Shown piece by piece: positions 1 to 10,381 of a DNA stretch of 64,000 bases; position 1 is the first letter of the stretch, and each line of letters opens with the position of its first letter. The position numbers and the translations under genes were made by a program. The notes under the pieces are model-generated. The model was not told the DNA's origin and made no database searches. It saw nothing but the letters and a program-made list of their open reading frames with translations. The stretch comes from Ferrimonas sediminicola (GTDB taxonomy: Bacteria > Pseudomonadota > Gammaproteobacteria > Enterobacterales > Shewanellaceae). The stretch spans positions 1 to 64,000 of the forward strand of contig NZ_SWCI01000016.1 of the NCBI RefSeq assembly GCF_005116715.1. Reading direction: 5' to 3'.

Positions 1-109
1 GACGCCCATCAAATTCACCGAAGCTTCAATGATGTCGTTTCCGCTCGACTTGCATGTGTTAGGCCTGCCGCCAGCGTTCAATCTGAGCCATGATCAAACT
101 CTTCAATTA
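1..109 (-). rRNA. rrs: 16S ribosomal RNA, 5' end (partial)
   Basis: Read on the minus strand, this begins with the conserved 16S start (AATTGAAGAGTTTGATCATG) and continues through the universal GGCTCAGATTGAACGCTGGC and GGCAGGCCTAACACATGCAA segments into variable region V1. The V1 stem and the following GGGCGTC are of the Shewanella/Ferrimonas type, from memory. Only about 109 bases are inside the window; the rest of the rrn operon runs off the left edge. The mature 5' end is placed by analogy with E. coli and could be off by a base or two. Confidence 0.97.
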
Positions 110-238
110 AAAAGTTTTTTGGAATCCTAAAATTCCGACTCAATGAATTACTGAATTAACTTGTTATAGTCACTCAGTGCAACATTGATATATGAGATAT
201 CAATCCTGCGCGAGTGCCCACACAGATTGTCTGACTAA

Positions 239-250
239 TTGTTAAAGAGC
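239..250 (-). promoter_or_regulatory. rrn leader boxA antitermination site
   Basis: The minus strand reads GCTCTTTAACAA, matching the conserved gammaproteobacterial rRNA boxA (TGCTCTTTAACAA). It lies in the transcribed leader, about 130 nt before the mature 16S end. By analogy this is where NusB/NusE load to make the ribosomal transcript resistant to Rho. The rest of 110-405 is AT-rich rRNA leader with no gene. Confidence 0.85.
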
Positions 251-282
251 GCGCTACGATTTTCAACCGTAGCGGGATGCGA

Positions 283-310
283 ATGATACGCCTCCCATCG
301 TCCAAGTCAA
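283..310 (-). promoter_or_regulatory. rrn P2 promoter
   Basis: On the minus strand there is a -35 TTGACT (305-310), a 16-nt spacer and a -10 TATCAT (283-288), followed by a GC-rich discriminator. It lies 123 bp downstream of P1, close to the roughly 120-bp spacing of tandem E. coli rrn promoters. Confidence 0.7.
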
Positions 311-405
311 GGGAAATCTCAAAACTTTCATCAGAAATTCGATTTTGACTTAGAGTCTTCAGTCAAAGCGTTGTTTTCAACCCTTTGCCCTGTCGACGGA
401 GGCGC

Positions 406-433
406 ATTATAGGGGGTTATTTTGTTCTGACAA
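406..433 (-). promoter_or_regulatory. rrn P1 promoter
   Basis: On the minus strand there is a -35 TTGTCA (428-433), a 16-nt spacer and a perfect -10 TATAAT (406-411). The discriminator (GCGCCTCCG) is GC-rich, as in rRNA promoters under stringent (ppGpp/DksA) control. An AT-rich stretch just upstream could serve as an UP element. The adjacent gamma-carbonic anhydrase gene points the opposite way. Confidence 0.8.
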
Positions 434-522
434 GCGCTATTATGATGTGACAAACTCGTTTGTTCACAAAACCCCCAGCAAGGACGGCAAAGCAGTCAAA
501 CTGGGCATTTAGGGAGCACATC

Positions 523-1056
523 ATGGCCATCAAACCCTTCAATCACATTGTACCGACGGTGCCGCATAGCGCCTTTGTCGATTCCAGCGCCGTACTGTAT
601 GGCGATATTACCCTTGGCGAAGACGTCAGTGTCTGGCCACTGGTTGCCGCCCGGGGTGACGTCAACCAGATCCGCATCGGTGACCGCAGCAATGTCCAGG
701 ATAGCACCGTGCTGCATGTCACCCGCAAAGGCGAGTCCAACCCAGATGGCTTCCCACTGCTCATCGGCGCCGATGTCACCGTGGGCCATAAGGCGATGCT
801 CCACGGCTGCACCATCGGCGATCGGGTGCTGGTAGGCATGGGCGCCATAGTGCTGGATGGCGCAGTTATTGGGGATGACGTCATACTGGGGGCCGGCAGC
901 CTGGTGCCTCCGGGTAAAACCCTGGAGTCTGGCTACCTCTATGTCGGTAGTCCGGCCAAGCAGGCTCGTCCCCTGACAGACAAGGAGCGCGCCTTCCTGA
1001 CGGTGTCAGCAAGCAACTATGTCCGGCTAAAGAACGAGTACCTAGCTCAGGAGTAG
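523..1056 (+). CDS. Gamma-class carbonic anhydrase family protein (YrdA type)
   Basis: This 177-aa protein is a left-handed beta-helix of hexapeptide repeats (residues about 20-140). It keeps the three histidines that bind the metal in gamma-carbonic anhydrases (H65, H89, H94). The family reversibly hydrates CO2 or, in YrdA-like members, may be poorly active; the true activity cannot be read from sequence. The start at 523 follows GGGAG with good spacing. An in-frame ATG at 460 would add 21 residues without family resemblance. It lies between the divergent rrn operon and the convergent DUF1488-aroE pair, as yrdA lies near aroE and rrn in E. coli relatives. Confidence 0.93.
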   Translation: MAIKPFNHIVPTVPHSAFVDSSAVLYGDITLGEDVSVWPLVAARGDVNQIRIGDRSNVQDSTVLHVTRKGESNPDGFPLLIGADVTVGHKAMLHGCTIGDRVLVGMGAIVLDGAVIGDDVILGAGSLVPPGKTLESGYLYVGSPAKQARPLTDKERAFLTVSASNYVRLKNEYLAQE

Positions 1057-1058
1057 CC

Positions 1059-1334
1059 TCAGATGGCCGGATGCTGCAGCCAGATCCGGCCCTGGGCGTC
1101 GAAGTTTTCCTCTTCGATGAGGGTTTCCGCCTCCTCCTCCAGGTCAAACCTGTACTGTTCAAACGCCTGGATCGCTTGCTCTTCCGTGGTGATCTCTGTG
1201 TCGGCCAGATGGGCCAGCGCCGGAAGTGAGATGTAGCAGCCCACCTGCTGACCCGCCACCAGTGCAGTGAAGCTCAGGTGGAGCTGCTGCATATCCACCC
1301 GGAGTTGGTCATTAAACAGGATCTGTTGGTTCAT
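1059..1334 (-). CDS. DUF1488 family protein
   Basis: This is a 91-residue acidic cytoplasmic protein with no signal peptide or membrane segment. Its pattern (N-terminal beta strands, then a Glu-rich C-terminal half with EEEAETLIEEENFD at about 66-79) matches the DUF1488 family, which often sits directly after aroE in Shewanella-like genomes. Function is unknown. Its start codon overlaps the aroE stop by 4 nt (ATGA), so the two are translationally coupled and co-expressed. It converges with the carbonic anhydrase gene, with only 2 nt between their ends. Confidence 0.85.
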   Translation of the reverse strand: MNQQILFNDQLRVDMQQLHLSFTALVAGQQVGCYISLPALAHLADTEITTEEQAIQAFEQYRFDLEEEAETLIEEENFDAQGRIWLQHPAI

Positions 1335-2164
1335 GTTGCCTCTCCCAGCTGGGCCATGAGCAGATCATAGACCTCATCGGTGGCTGGGGACACTCCTCGC
1401 CAGATCTCGAAACTGACCGCGGCCTGCTCCACCAGCATTCCCAAGCCGGCCAGGTTGATTGTTGCCCCCGTCTCAGACGCCCATTGCTGAAATATGGTGG
1501 GTTTATCGCCATAGGCCATGTCATAGCAGCTGCCGCCTGCCGCCAGCATCTCCGGCAACAGTGGGGGCAGTGCCGCGGAGAGCGAGGCTGAGGTGCCATT
1601 GATGATGAGGTCGAAGCTTCCCTCAATCTCATCAAAACCCCCTCCGCGGATGGCTCCCAAGTGACTGAACAGGGAAGCCAGCTCCTTAGCCTTGGCGGCG
1701 GTGCGGTTGGCAATCACCAACTCCCCCACCTCTGCCGCCATCAGCTCGGGAATGACGCCTCGAACCGCCCCGCCGGCGCCTAACAGCAGCACCCGGCGGC
1801 CATTCAGGGCAATGTGATGTTTCCGCAGGTCCCTGACCAGCCCTTCGCCGTCGGTGTTGTCGCCACACAGCTTCTCCCCTTGCCAATAGAGGGTGTTCAC
1901 CGCCCCCGCCAGCCGGGCGCGCTCACTGAGGGTGTCACACAGCTTCGCTGCCTGCTGCTTGAACGGCAGAGTCACGTTCGCCCCCAGTCCCCCCTCTTGA
2001 CGAAAACGATGGATCGCCTCAGGAAAGCCGTCCAGGGGTGCTAGAATCGCCTCGTAACTGAGCTTCTGGCCAGTCTGCTTGGCAAAACAGGCATGGATAA
2101 GGGGCGATTTACTGTGTTTGATGGGATGACCGAATACGGCATATCTGTCCATTGGCGTCGTCAT
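1331..2164 (-). CDS. aroE: Shikimate dehydrogenase (NADP+)
   Basis: AroE reduces 3-dehydroshikimate to shikimate with NADPH, the fourth step of the chorismate pathway in the cytoplasm. The 277-aa protein has the N-terminal shikimate-binding motif (GHPIKHSKSP, 12-21), catalytic K69 in NVTLPFK and D105 in DNTDG, the Rossmann GAGGA loop (129-133) and NRT (153-155), which selects NADP. Met5 is a possible alternative start. It overlaps the downstream DUF1488 gene by 4 nt and is divergent from the globin gene, with the two promoters packed into a gap of roughly 20 bp. Confidence 0.97.
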   Translation of the reverse strand: MTTPMDRYAVFGHPIKHSKSPLIHACFAKQTGQKLSYEAILAPLDGFPEAIHRFRQEGGLGANVTLPFKQQAAKLCDTLSERARLAGAVNTLYWQGEKLCGDNTDGEGLVRDLRKHHIALNGRRVLLLGAGGAVRGVIPELMAAEVGELVIANRTAAKAKELASLFSHLGAIRGGGFDEIEGSFDLIINGTSASLSAALPPLLPEMLAAGGSCYDMAYGDKPTIFQQWASETGATINLAGLGMLVEQAAVSFEIWRGVSPATDEVYDLLMAQLGEAT

Positions 2165-2182
2165 CTGTAATTGGGGAAAGGA

Positions 2183-4115
<1,933 letters not shown>

Positions 4116-4118
4116 GGA

Positions 4119-4625
4119 TTAACGGCCCAGCTTTTCCTGCAGGGCGGCATCCTTGGCCATCACGGCTTCGGCGTTCTTCTGACGATCCGCCTTAACACGT
4201 TCGGCCATCTCCTCGCTGGCCACCGCCAGCATCTGGGCAGCCAGGTAACCGGCATTCTTGGCACCAGCCTTACCAATGGCCACGGCCGCCACCGGCACAC
4301 CGCCAGGCATCATCACGGTGGAGAGCAGTGCGTCGTGTCCCTGCAGCGGGCCAGCATCGATCGGCACACCGATGACCGGGCGGGTCGTGATACCGGCAAC
4401 GGCACCGGCCAGGTGAGCGGCCAGGCCAGCAGCACAGATGAACACCTTGCAACCACGCTCCTCGGCATCTTTCACATAGGCGTGAGTCGCCGCGGGAGTG
4501 CGGTGGGCGGAGGTCACCTTGACTTCGAAATGAATGTCAAAGCTCTTGAGGACGTCCAGGGTGGACTGCATAACGGGCAGATCGGAATCTGAGCCCATGA
4601 GTACAGCAACAAAGGGTGTGGTCAT
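4119..4625 (-). CDS. purE: N5-carboxyaminoimidazole ribonucleotide mutase
   Basis: PurE converts N5-CAIR to CAIR in purine biosynthesis. The 168-aa protein has the class I signatures [10 protein letters not shown] (10-19), the SAHRTP loop with the catalytic histidine (about 39-44), [10 protein letters not shown] and MPGGVPVA. The partner purK, usually adjacent in E. coli, is not next to it here; the next gene is tsaC. No purR-type operator palindrome could be recognised in the 54-bp gap upstream. Confidence 0.97.
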   Translation of the reverse strand: MTTPFVAVLMGSDSDLPVMQSTLDVLKSFDIHFEVKVTSAHRTPAATHAYVKDAEERGCKVFICAAGLAAHLAGAVAGITTRPVIGVPIDAGPLQGHDALLSTVMMPGGVPVAAVAIGKAGAKNAGYLAAQMLAVASEEMAERVKADRQKNAEAVMAKDAALQEKLGR

Positions 4626-4679
4626 TGTGGTACTTCCTATTTATACCGTTTTATTATGGGTAGGGTACTTCGCCGGCGA

Positions 4680-5240
4680 TTATATCGTTTTACCCCGATA
4701 TTTACAGGCTCGCTGGGGACAAATTAGTCTCATTTCGCCCCGGACCCGCTTCTCCACCAATATCCCCCAGCCGCAATCCGGACAGCTGTCGGGGTGTGGC
4801 GGAGCATTCACCACATACTTGCATTTCGGGTAACTGCTGCACCCATAGAAAGGTTTTCCCGAACGACCGCTTCGATGAACCAGGTGTCCCTTGCCACACT
4901 CGGGGCACTCCACCTGGGAATCCTCCTCCTCCTCGCGGACGATAAAGTCACACTCGGGGTAGCCGGTACAGCCGATGTAGAAGCCATAACGTCCGGATTT
5001 CAGCGCTAGGGGACGCTCACACTTGGGACAGGGCTGATCCTCCATCACCTCGATGATGCCAACTTCCTTGTGACTCAATGGGCGACTGTAGTCGCAGGCA
5101 GGATAGCTCTGGCAACCGAGAAACTGGCCTCGCTTACCGTTGAGGATGTGCAGTTCGGACCCGCACCGGGGGCAAACCTCGTACTCCCGCTCCAGGGCAT
5201 GCTCATGGACATTGAACAAACCGTCATCAATTCTACTCAC
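4680..5240 (-). CDS. Topoisomerase I-type zinc-finger protein (YrdD-like)
   Basis: The 186-aa protein is essentially four tandem zinc ribbons like those in the C-terminus of DNA topoisomerase I. The cysteine sets are C23/C26/C43/C49, C71/C74/C91/C97, C112/C115/C134/C140 and C153/C156/C174/C179. There is no topoisomerase catalytic domain, so it is a stand-alone finger protein as in the E. coli YrdD family, probably binding single-stranded DNA or RNA. E. coli YrdD likewise lies by tsaC (rimN). It heads the leftward group and is divergent from the collagenase-like gene. Confidence 0.9.
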   Translation of the reverse strand: MSRIDDGLFNVHEHALEREYEVCPRCGSELHILNGKRGQFLGCQSYPACDYSRPLSHKEVGIIEVMEDQPCPKCERPLALKSGRYGFYIGCTGYPECDFIVREEEEDSQVECPECGKGHLVHRSGRSGKPFYGCSSYPKCKYVVNAPPHPDSCPDCGWGILVEKRVRGEMRLICPQRACKYRGKTI

Positions 5241-5401
5241 GTCACACTTTTCCGCTCAAAAAATGAACAATCGTCGACACACCTTGTGTGACTGAATATA
5301 GTACCAGTGCCCAAGCCGGGGGGCACGGAGTTTGCCGTGAATTGGCTTCTAAGGCGTCATTCGGAACATTGTGTACCACCGCTGTAGAGGAGTGTCTGGT
5401 G

Positions 5402-7162
5402 ATGAAATTGAAGAGCGTCTCTCTCTGTCTGGCCGCGGCGGCCCTGCTCTACGGCTGCTCGGCCACCCCAGAGCCCCCCCGGGTCATCACCCCAGCCGTG
5501 GATCTCGCCCAGGCCAACCGCGGCGATGCCAGCGTCATCAATGACCAACAGTTGGCCGACAGCATCGCTGCGGTCGTCGCCATGGCGCCCCACCCCCGCT
5601 CCCACAGGGAAGCCCTGTTCAACCATCTCCAATATCTGCGTGCCTACAGCTACTTTGCCGATGTGGATCTGATGGAGGATGCCCAGATTCAGCAACTGCA
5701 CCGGGGTCTGATGACCCTGGGGCAAACCCTGGACCGCCAGACCCCGGAACTGCTGGAGCAGTGGGGGGTACTGCTTTACCGCTTCTACCGTCAGGATGGC
5801 ACCGGCCAGGATCTGGACATCCTGCCCCAGTTACTGGCCAACCAGCTTGCCTCCTTCGAAACGGTCGGCAGCGGCTCCGCCATCCAGGATTACGCCCTGT
5901 GGGAGCTGCTCCGCAGCGCCGGCATGCTGCTGGAGTCGGTACGCCGGGTGCCCGACAGCCTCCTGAAGCAACAACTGCTGGAGAGCGAGCTCGATCAGGC
6001 CCTGCTGAGTTTCGCCGCCAGCGACGGGGCCCAGCGCCCCTCCGGCGACTGGCCCCAGCAGAACGCCTACTGGGCCCTGGCGATGTGGCAGCTGAACCAG
6101 CCTGCCGAGATCCGCCTGCTTACCGAACAGCGGGTGGCCAAACTGGCCCGGGATGATCAGCAGCGTCGCGGCGCACAGGCCGGACGCGCCTTTACCCTGG
6201 GCTTCCTGGTCAACGCCTTCCTGGGGCAACAGGCCTGCACCGGCGACTACGCCGATCTGTGCACCCTCCCCAAGGAGGAAGAGATCCTGCCCATCGAACA
6301 CCGTTGCTCCGACAGCCTCTATATCCGGGCCCAGGATCTGACCGAGGCTGAGCTCAATCAGACCTGTGGCCGTCTCACCTCTCAGGAGCAGGACTTCCAT
6401 CTGCTGCTGGCCACCGATCAGCAGCCGGTGGCCGACGATCACAACGACGCCCTCAAGGTGGTGGTGTTCAAGAACTGGAGTCAGTACAACGCCTACGGAC
6501 AACTGCTGTTCGACATCGATACAGACAACGGCGGCATGTATATCGAGGGCAACCCGGGCCAGGCAGGCAACCAGGCCACCTTTTACGCCTATCGCGCCTG
6601 GTGGCAAGAGGAGTTCCAGGTTTGGAACCTCAACCATGAATATATCCACTACCTGGACGGGCGCTTCGTCAAATACGGCGGATTCGGCCACTTCCCGGGA
6701 AAAATGGTGTGGTGGGCAGAGGGGATGGCGGAATATGTCTCCAAGGGCCACGACAACCCCCAGGCGATGACCCTGGCCCGGGATTATGGCGTGGACAACT
6801 GGCCCTCTCTGGAGGAGATCTTCGCCACCCACTATACCGACGGCCTGGATCGTACCTACAGATGGAGCTACCTGGCGGTTCGTTACTTCTGTGAAAACAA
6901 CAGGGAAGCGCTGCAAGCCCTGGGGCGCTCCCTGAAGGGGAACGACTTCACTGCCTATGATCAGGCGCTGCTGGCGCTGGCCCGGGAGAATCAGGCCGAC
7001 TTCAACGACTGGCTGTCCGAACAGGTGGACGCCATGCCCCAGGAGATGCCACAGCTTATGCTGGCCCAGGCCCCCCAGCCCAGAAGAGAGAACCGGTACA
7101 GCTACCGCGACTACCTGAAGCCGGTGCACCTGGCCTCGGGCGAAGAGCACCTGCACCTGTAA
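5402..7162 (+). CDS. Collagenase-like M9 family metalloprotease, lipoprotein
   Basis: This 586-aa protein begins with a signal peptide ending in a lipobox-like LLYGC (Cys19), suggesting a lipid-anchored periplasmic or outer-membrane protein. After an alpha-helical N-terminal region of about 300 residues comes a gluzincin-type site, HEYIH at 412-416, followed by WWAEGMAEYVS, which supplies the third zinc ligand. This helical activator plus HExxH domain matches the peptidase M9 collagenase family. The C-terminal PKD/collagen-binding domains of secreted collagenases are absent. The start at 5402 follows GAGG; a longer in-frame reading from 5288 gives no signal peptide. The substrate is unknown. 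It is monocistronic, with hairpins downstream. Confidence 0.85.
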   Translation: MKLKSVSLCLAAAALLYGCSATPEPPRVITPAVDLAQANRGDASVINDQQLADSIAAVVAMAPHPRSHREALFNHLQYLRAYSYFADVDLMEDAQIQQLHRGLMTLGQTLDRQTPELLEQWGVLLYRFYRQDGTGQDLDILPQLLANQLASFETVGSGSAIQDYALWELLRSAGMLLESVRRVPDSLLKQQLLESELDQALLSFAASDGAQRPSGDWPQQNAYWALAMWQLNQPAEIRLLTEQRVAKLARDDQQRRGAQAGRAFTLGFLVNAFLGQQACTGDYADLCTLPKEEEILPIEHRCSDSLYIRAQDLTEAELNQTCGRLTSQEQDFHLLLATDQQPVADDHNDALKVVVFKNWSQYNAYGQLLFDIDTDNGGMYIEGNPGQAGNQATFYAYRAWWQEEFQVWNLNHEYIHYLDGRFVKYGGFGHFPGKMVWWAEGMAEYVSKGHDNPQAMTLARDYGVDNWPSLEEIFATHYTDGLDRTYRWSYLAVRYFCENNREALQALGRSLKGNDFTAYDQALLALARENQADFNDWLSEQVDAMPQEMPQLMLAQAPQPRRENRYSYRDYLKPVHLASGEEHLHL

Positions 7163-7165
7163 CGG

Positions 7166-7194
7166 GAAATAAAAAGAGGGCACCCCTGGCCCTC
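7166..7194 (-). terminator. Terminator of the smg operon
   Basis: Read leftward, GAGGGC and GCCCTC (arms 7189-7194 and 7176-7181) form a hairpin followed by a T-rich tract (complement of AAATAAAAA, 7167-7175). It lies 44 bp past the smg stop and just after the stop of the convergent protease gene. Confidence 0.65.
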
Positions 7195-7205
7195 CCCTTA
7201 CCGCG

Positions 7206-7229
7206 GCGGCACTCAAGTGCCGCTTTCTT
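7206..7229 (+). terminator. Terminator of the M9 protease gene
   Basis: GCGGCACT and AGTGCCGC arms (7206-7223) are followed by TTTCTT. Together with the oppositely oriented hairpin at 7166-7194 it closes the two convergent units. Confidence 0.55.
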
Positions 7230-7237
7230 AGTCGTAT

Positions 7238-7711
7238 TTAATGGATCATCCCCTCGGGCTCCTCAAACACCAGATCCTCCATCTGGCGGTAGGCGCCTTC
7301 GTTACCGGGGGCGTTGAACAACACCATCAGCACCACCCACTTCAGGTCATCCAGACTCAGAGGCTCGCCGTCGAGCTCCATTACCCGGTCGATGACCATC
7401 TCGCGGGTTTCACCGCTAAGCACTTGAATCTGCTCCAGGAACAGCAGAAAACCTCGGCAGGCCGTATCCAGACGGATCTGCTCCGCTTCGGTGTAGACGC
7501 GAAGGCTGTGGTTAGGGTTAGTGTACAGATAGGGCTGATCGGTGCCATCCTGCAGCGCCGCGAGCTTCTCTATCCAGATTAATGCCTTGCCTATCTCCTC
7601 CGATTTAAAACCCGCACGACTCAGCTCTTCCGTCAGCTCTTCGCGATCCAACAACAACTCAACATCGCTTTGGACATAGGTCTCGAACAGGTACATCAGT
7701 ATGTCGAACAT
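7238..7711 (-). CDS. smg: Smg family protein (DUF494)
   Basis: The 157-aa acidic protein matches the Smg/DUF494 family: N-terminal [23 protein letters not shown] in the middle, and a C-terminal segment with [16 protein letters not shown]. Smg is always found by dprA (smf) and topA-like zinc-finger genes in gammaproteobacteria, but its function is not known. It starts 3 bp after the dprA stop and is the last gene of the LysM-dprA-smg operon. Confidence 0.95.
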   Translation of the reverse strand: MFDILMYLFETYVQSDVELLLDREELTEELSRAGFKSEEIGKALIWIEKLAALQDGTDQPYLYTNPNHSLRVYTEAEQIRLDTACRGFLLFLEQIQVLSGETREMVIDRVMELDGEPLSLDDLKWVVLMVLFNAPGNEGAYRQMEDLVFEEPEGMIH

Positions 7712-7714
7712 GCG

Positions 7715-8791
7715 CTACCCTCCCCTAAGCCGGATGTAACCGCCGGGCACTTGCGCAACCCGACCCTCTAACTCCAGCAGTAACAGTTGCTCAAGTACAA
7801 CATCTACTGGCAAATCGCTCCGAGCCACCACCACATCTACTGAAGTGGCCTCATAACCCACACTATCCAACAACCTGGGCAAAGGCAACTCCGGCACCTG
7901 GGCGCGAACCCGGTTCTGGGGCCGCCGACTCAGCTGCGGCATCAGTTCCTCATAGATATCGACCGGGGCAGAGGTCAGTTTGGCACCCTGCTGGATCAAA
8001 AAATGACAACCGGCGGCCTGGGGGTTGTCGACCGAGCCGGGCACCGCGAACACCTCCCGACCCTGTTCCGCCGCCATTCTGGCAGTAATCAGCGAGCCGG
8101 ACTTCACTCCGGCCTCCATCACCAGGGTGCCGTAGCACAGGCCGCTGACGACCCTGTTGCGCCGGGGAAAGCAGCCCTTGTGCGGGCGAAGATCCGGCCA
8201 GAAGGTCGAGACCACCGCTCCCTGCTCGGCGATACGCCGCTGCAGCTCTTTATGTCTACGGGGATAACAGTGGCCCAGACCACAACCGGTGACCGCCACC
8301 GTCGCGCCCCCCTCCAGGGCGCCCCGATGGGCGGCGGCGTCGATCCCTTCGGCCAGACCACTGACGATCACCCACCCCTGCTGAGCCAACTCCCGGCACC
8401 AGTGATGAGTCCGCTCCAGGGCCGGTGGGGTGGCGCCGCGGCTGCCGACCACCGCCAGCCCCGGCCCCGCCAGCAACGACGCCTCCCCCTCCACGAACAG
8501 CAGCAAAGGCGGGTCGGCAATCTGTTTCAGCGCCAGGGGGTAATCCGGGTGTTCCAGCGTCAGGATTTGCCGGTTGGGCGGCTCGGACCAGGCCAGCGCC
8601 AATTCCAGCCGCCGCCGCTCCGGATAGGCCAGAGTTTGGGCAAACCCTGGGTGAATGTCGGGAAGATCCCCGGCCAGAGCCCACTGACGTAACACCTCGA
8701 CCGGCGCCATATCCAACAGTTTCAGCTTGCGGCCGAGACCCAGCCCCCGGGCCAACTCCAGCGCCAGCCAATCCGTTACCGAGGCCGCCAT
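7715..8791 (-). CDS. dprA: DNA-processing protein DprA (Smf)
   Basis: DprA protects incoming single-stranded DNA and loads RecA in natural transformation. The 358-aa protein has an N-terminal SAM/HhH-like region, the Rossmann-like core (VVGSRGATPP, SGLAEGIDAAAH, RRNRVVSGLC, EAGVKSGSLITARMAAEQGREVFAVPG), and a C-terminal winged-helix domain (last 60 residues). I placed the start at ATG 8791, preceded by GGAG; a longer reading to 8863 adds a Pro/Gly-rich tail that is not family-like. It overlaps the upstream LysM gene by 16 nt, indicating translational coupling. Its presence alone does not prove competence. Confidence 0.94.
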   Translation of the reverse strand: MAASVTDWLALELARGLGLGRKLKLLDMAPVEVLRQWALAGDLPDIHPGFAQTLAYPERRRLELALAWSEPPNRQILTLEHPDYPLALKQIADPPLLLFVEGEASLLAGPGLAVVGSRGATPPALERTHHWCRELAQQGWVIVSGLAEGIDAAAHRGALEGGATVAVTGCGLGHCYPRRHKELQRRIAEQGAVVSTFWPDLRPHKGCFPRRNRVVSGLCYGTLVMEAGVKSGSLITARMAAEQGREVFAVPGSVDNPQAAGCHFLIQQGAKLTSAPVDIYEELMPQLSRRPQNRVRAQVPELPLPRLLDSVGYEATSVDVVVARSDLPVDVVLEQLLLLELEGRVAQVPGGYIRLRGG

Positions 8792-9726
8792 CGACGCTCC
8801 GGGGTCACCGCCCTGTCCGCCAGCCGGAGAGGGTGGCCGCCCCGGGTGACCAGTGCCAGGCACACCCGCGCGAAACAGTGCACCACCACCAACTCACCCC
8901 GCTTCAGCTCCGCCCCCGGTCCCATGCGGTGGATACCGATCAACATCTGCCCCGGCCGAACGCCGTTTTCCCGGCTCAGGTACACCAATTCCCCTGGCCC
9001 CACCTCCCGGGCCAGCGACGGTGTGGCTACCAAGGCAAGGTCGGTATCCGGAGGGGCGGCCATCAGAGGCACCAGCAGGGGATCGGCCACCAGCGTCGCC
9101 AGGGCATAGAGCGGCTCCCCTGGGCCAACCTCCTGGTCACTATAGAGCAGCCGCAGCTGCCCGGAAGGATTGGCAACCCCAATGGCCGCCAGCACCATCT
9201 CCTCCCCTAGGCGCTTGCCGCTTTGCGGATCGTTCAGGCTCTGACGATAACGAAACACCCCGTAATCCCCGCCGGGTTGCAGGGGATGACTCAGGTAGAG
9301 GGTGTCCCCGGCGACAAAGCGCAGCGAGGAGCGGCTGCCGGCCTCCACCACAGGGGCCGCCTGCAGGGCTTGGGCCGTCACCACCCTCACCCTTGCCAGC
9401 CGCGGGCGGATCGATGCCCAGTCCAGGGTCAGGATCGGCTCGCCGGCCATCGGCCCCTCTTCACGGCGCAGCACGGGCTGACCATTTTCCAACCCCAGCA
9501 ACAGGCGCTCACCAGGGTAGATAAGATGAGGGTTGGACACGGTGAGGTTGGTTCGCCACAACCTGGGCCACTGCCAGGGATCATTCAGATAGAGAGAGGA
9601 GATGCTCCACAGTGTATCACCCTGTTTTACAGTGTATACCTTAGGCGAACCCGGTCGCAGGGAGAGGCTCTCGGCCCACCCTGCCAGGGAGAGGATCAGC
9701 AGAAACAGTAGAGGAACTCGGCGCAT
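8776..9726 (-). CDS. LysM-domain exported protein
   Basis: The 316-aa protein has a signal peptide (about residues 1-19, ending near GWAES) and one LysM motif at about 31-77 (YTVKQGDTLWSISSLYLNDP through the conserved NPHLIYPGERLLL). LysM binds peptidoglycan glycan strands. The remaining 240 residues have no recognised catalytic motif. LysM proteins of this kind sit upstream of dprA in many gammaproteobacteria. It is the first gene of the LysM-dprA-smg unit and is divergent from def. Confidence 0.9.
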   Translation of the reverse strand: MRRVPLLFLLILSLAGWAESLSLRPGSPKVYTVKQGDTLWSISSLYLNDPWQWPRLWRTNLTVSNPHLIYPGERLLLGLENGQPVLRREEGPMAGEPILTLDWASIRPRLARVRVVTAQALQAAPVVEAGSRSSLRFVAGDTLYLSHPLQPGGDYGVFRYRQSLNDPQSGKRLGEEMVLAAIGVANPSGQLRLLYSDQEVGPGEPLYALATLVADPLLVPLMAAPPDTDLALVATPSLAREVGPGELVYLSRENGVRPGQMLIGIHRMGPGAELKRGELVVVHCFARVCLALVTRGGHPLRLADRAVTPERRWRPR

Positions 9727-9793
9727 TCAACATCCTTGTCGATCATTAACGGTTTCGCCTGTGCCTGTTCATGGCCTCGGCAAACAGTTAAAA

Positions 9794-9820
9794 TTGAGCC
9801 AATGACAACCTAAGTATAAT
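9794..9820 (+). promoter_or_regulatory. Candidate promoter for def-fmt-rsmB-trkA-trkH
   Basis: A perfect -10 TATAAT (9815-9820) is preceded by a -35 TTGAGC (9794-9799) with a short 15-nt spacer. It lies 40 bp upstream of def. Confidence 0.55.
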
Positions 9821-9859
9821 CAGGTTGAATGTTTTTACCGATTTGAAGACGAGAGAACC

Positions 9860-10372
9860 ATGGCTACTTTGCAAGTCCTGCGTTTCCCGGACGAGCGCCT
9901 GAGAACGGTTGCCAAACCGGTGACCGAATTTGATGGCGAACTCCAGCAACTGATTGATGACATGCTGGAAACCATGTACGAAGAGAAGGGTATCGGCCTG
10001 GCAGCCACCCAGGTGGACCGCCACGTTCAAGTGATCGTCATGGATCACTCCGAGGACAAATCCGCCCCGATGGTATTCATCAACCCAGCACTGTCCAACC
10101 AGAGTGGTTCCTTCACCAATGAGGAGGGCTGCCTGTCCGTGCCTGGCGTTTATGCCAAAGTGGATCGCTATGAAACCGTCACCATCGACGCCCTGGACCG
10201 GGAAGGCAACCCCTTCACCGTAGACGCCGAGGAACTGCTGTCCATCTGCATTCAGCATGAGATGGATCACCTCAAAGGCAAGCTGTTCGTGGATTACCTG
10301 TCGCCCCTTAAGCGTCAGCGCATCCGCCAGAAGCTGGAAAAACAAGCCCGCGTAGAAGCCCGCCACGCTTAG
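9860..10372 (+). CDS. def: Peptide deformylase
   Basis: This enzyme removes the N-formyl group from nascent proteins. The 170-aa sequence has all three family motifs: GIGLAATQV (44-52), EEGCLSVP with metal ligand C91, and HEMDH with ligands H133 and H137 and catalytic E134. Length is that of the E. coli enzyme. It is the first gene of a tight rightward operon with fmt and rsmB, the conserved order in enterobacteria. Confidence 0.98.
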   Translation: MATLQVLRFPDERLRTVAKPVTEFDGELQQLIDDMLETMYEEKGIGLAATQVDRHVQVIVMDHSEDKSAPMVFINPALSNQSGSFTNEEGCLSVPGVYAKVDRYETVTIDALDREGNPFTVDAEELLSICIQHEMDHLKGKLFVDYLSPLKRQRIRQKLEKQARVEARHA

Positions 10373-10381
10373 GAGACGGCC

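Noticed and set aside
460-522. N-terminal extension of the carbonic anhydrase from ATG 460
   Set aside because: The 21 extra residues lack family similarity and the ATG at 523 has a proper ribosome site.
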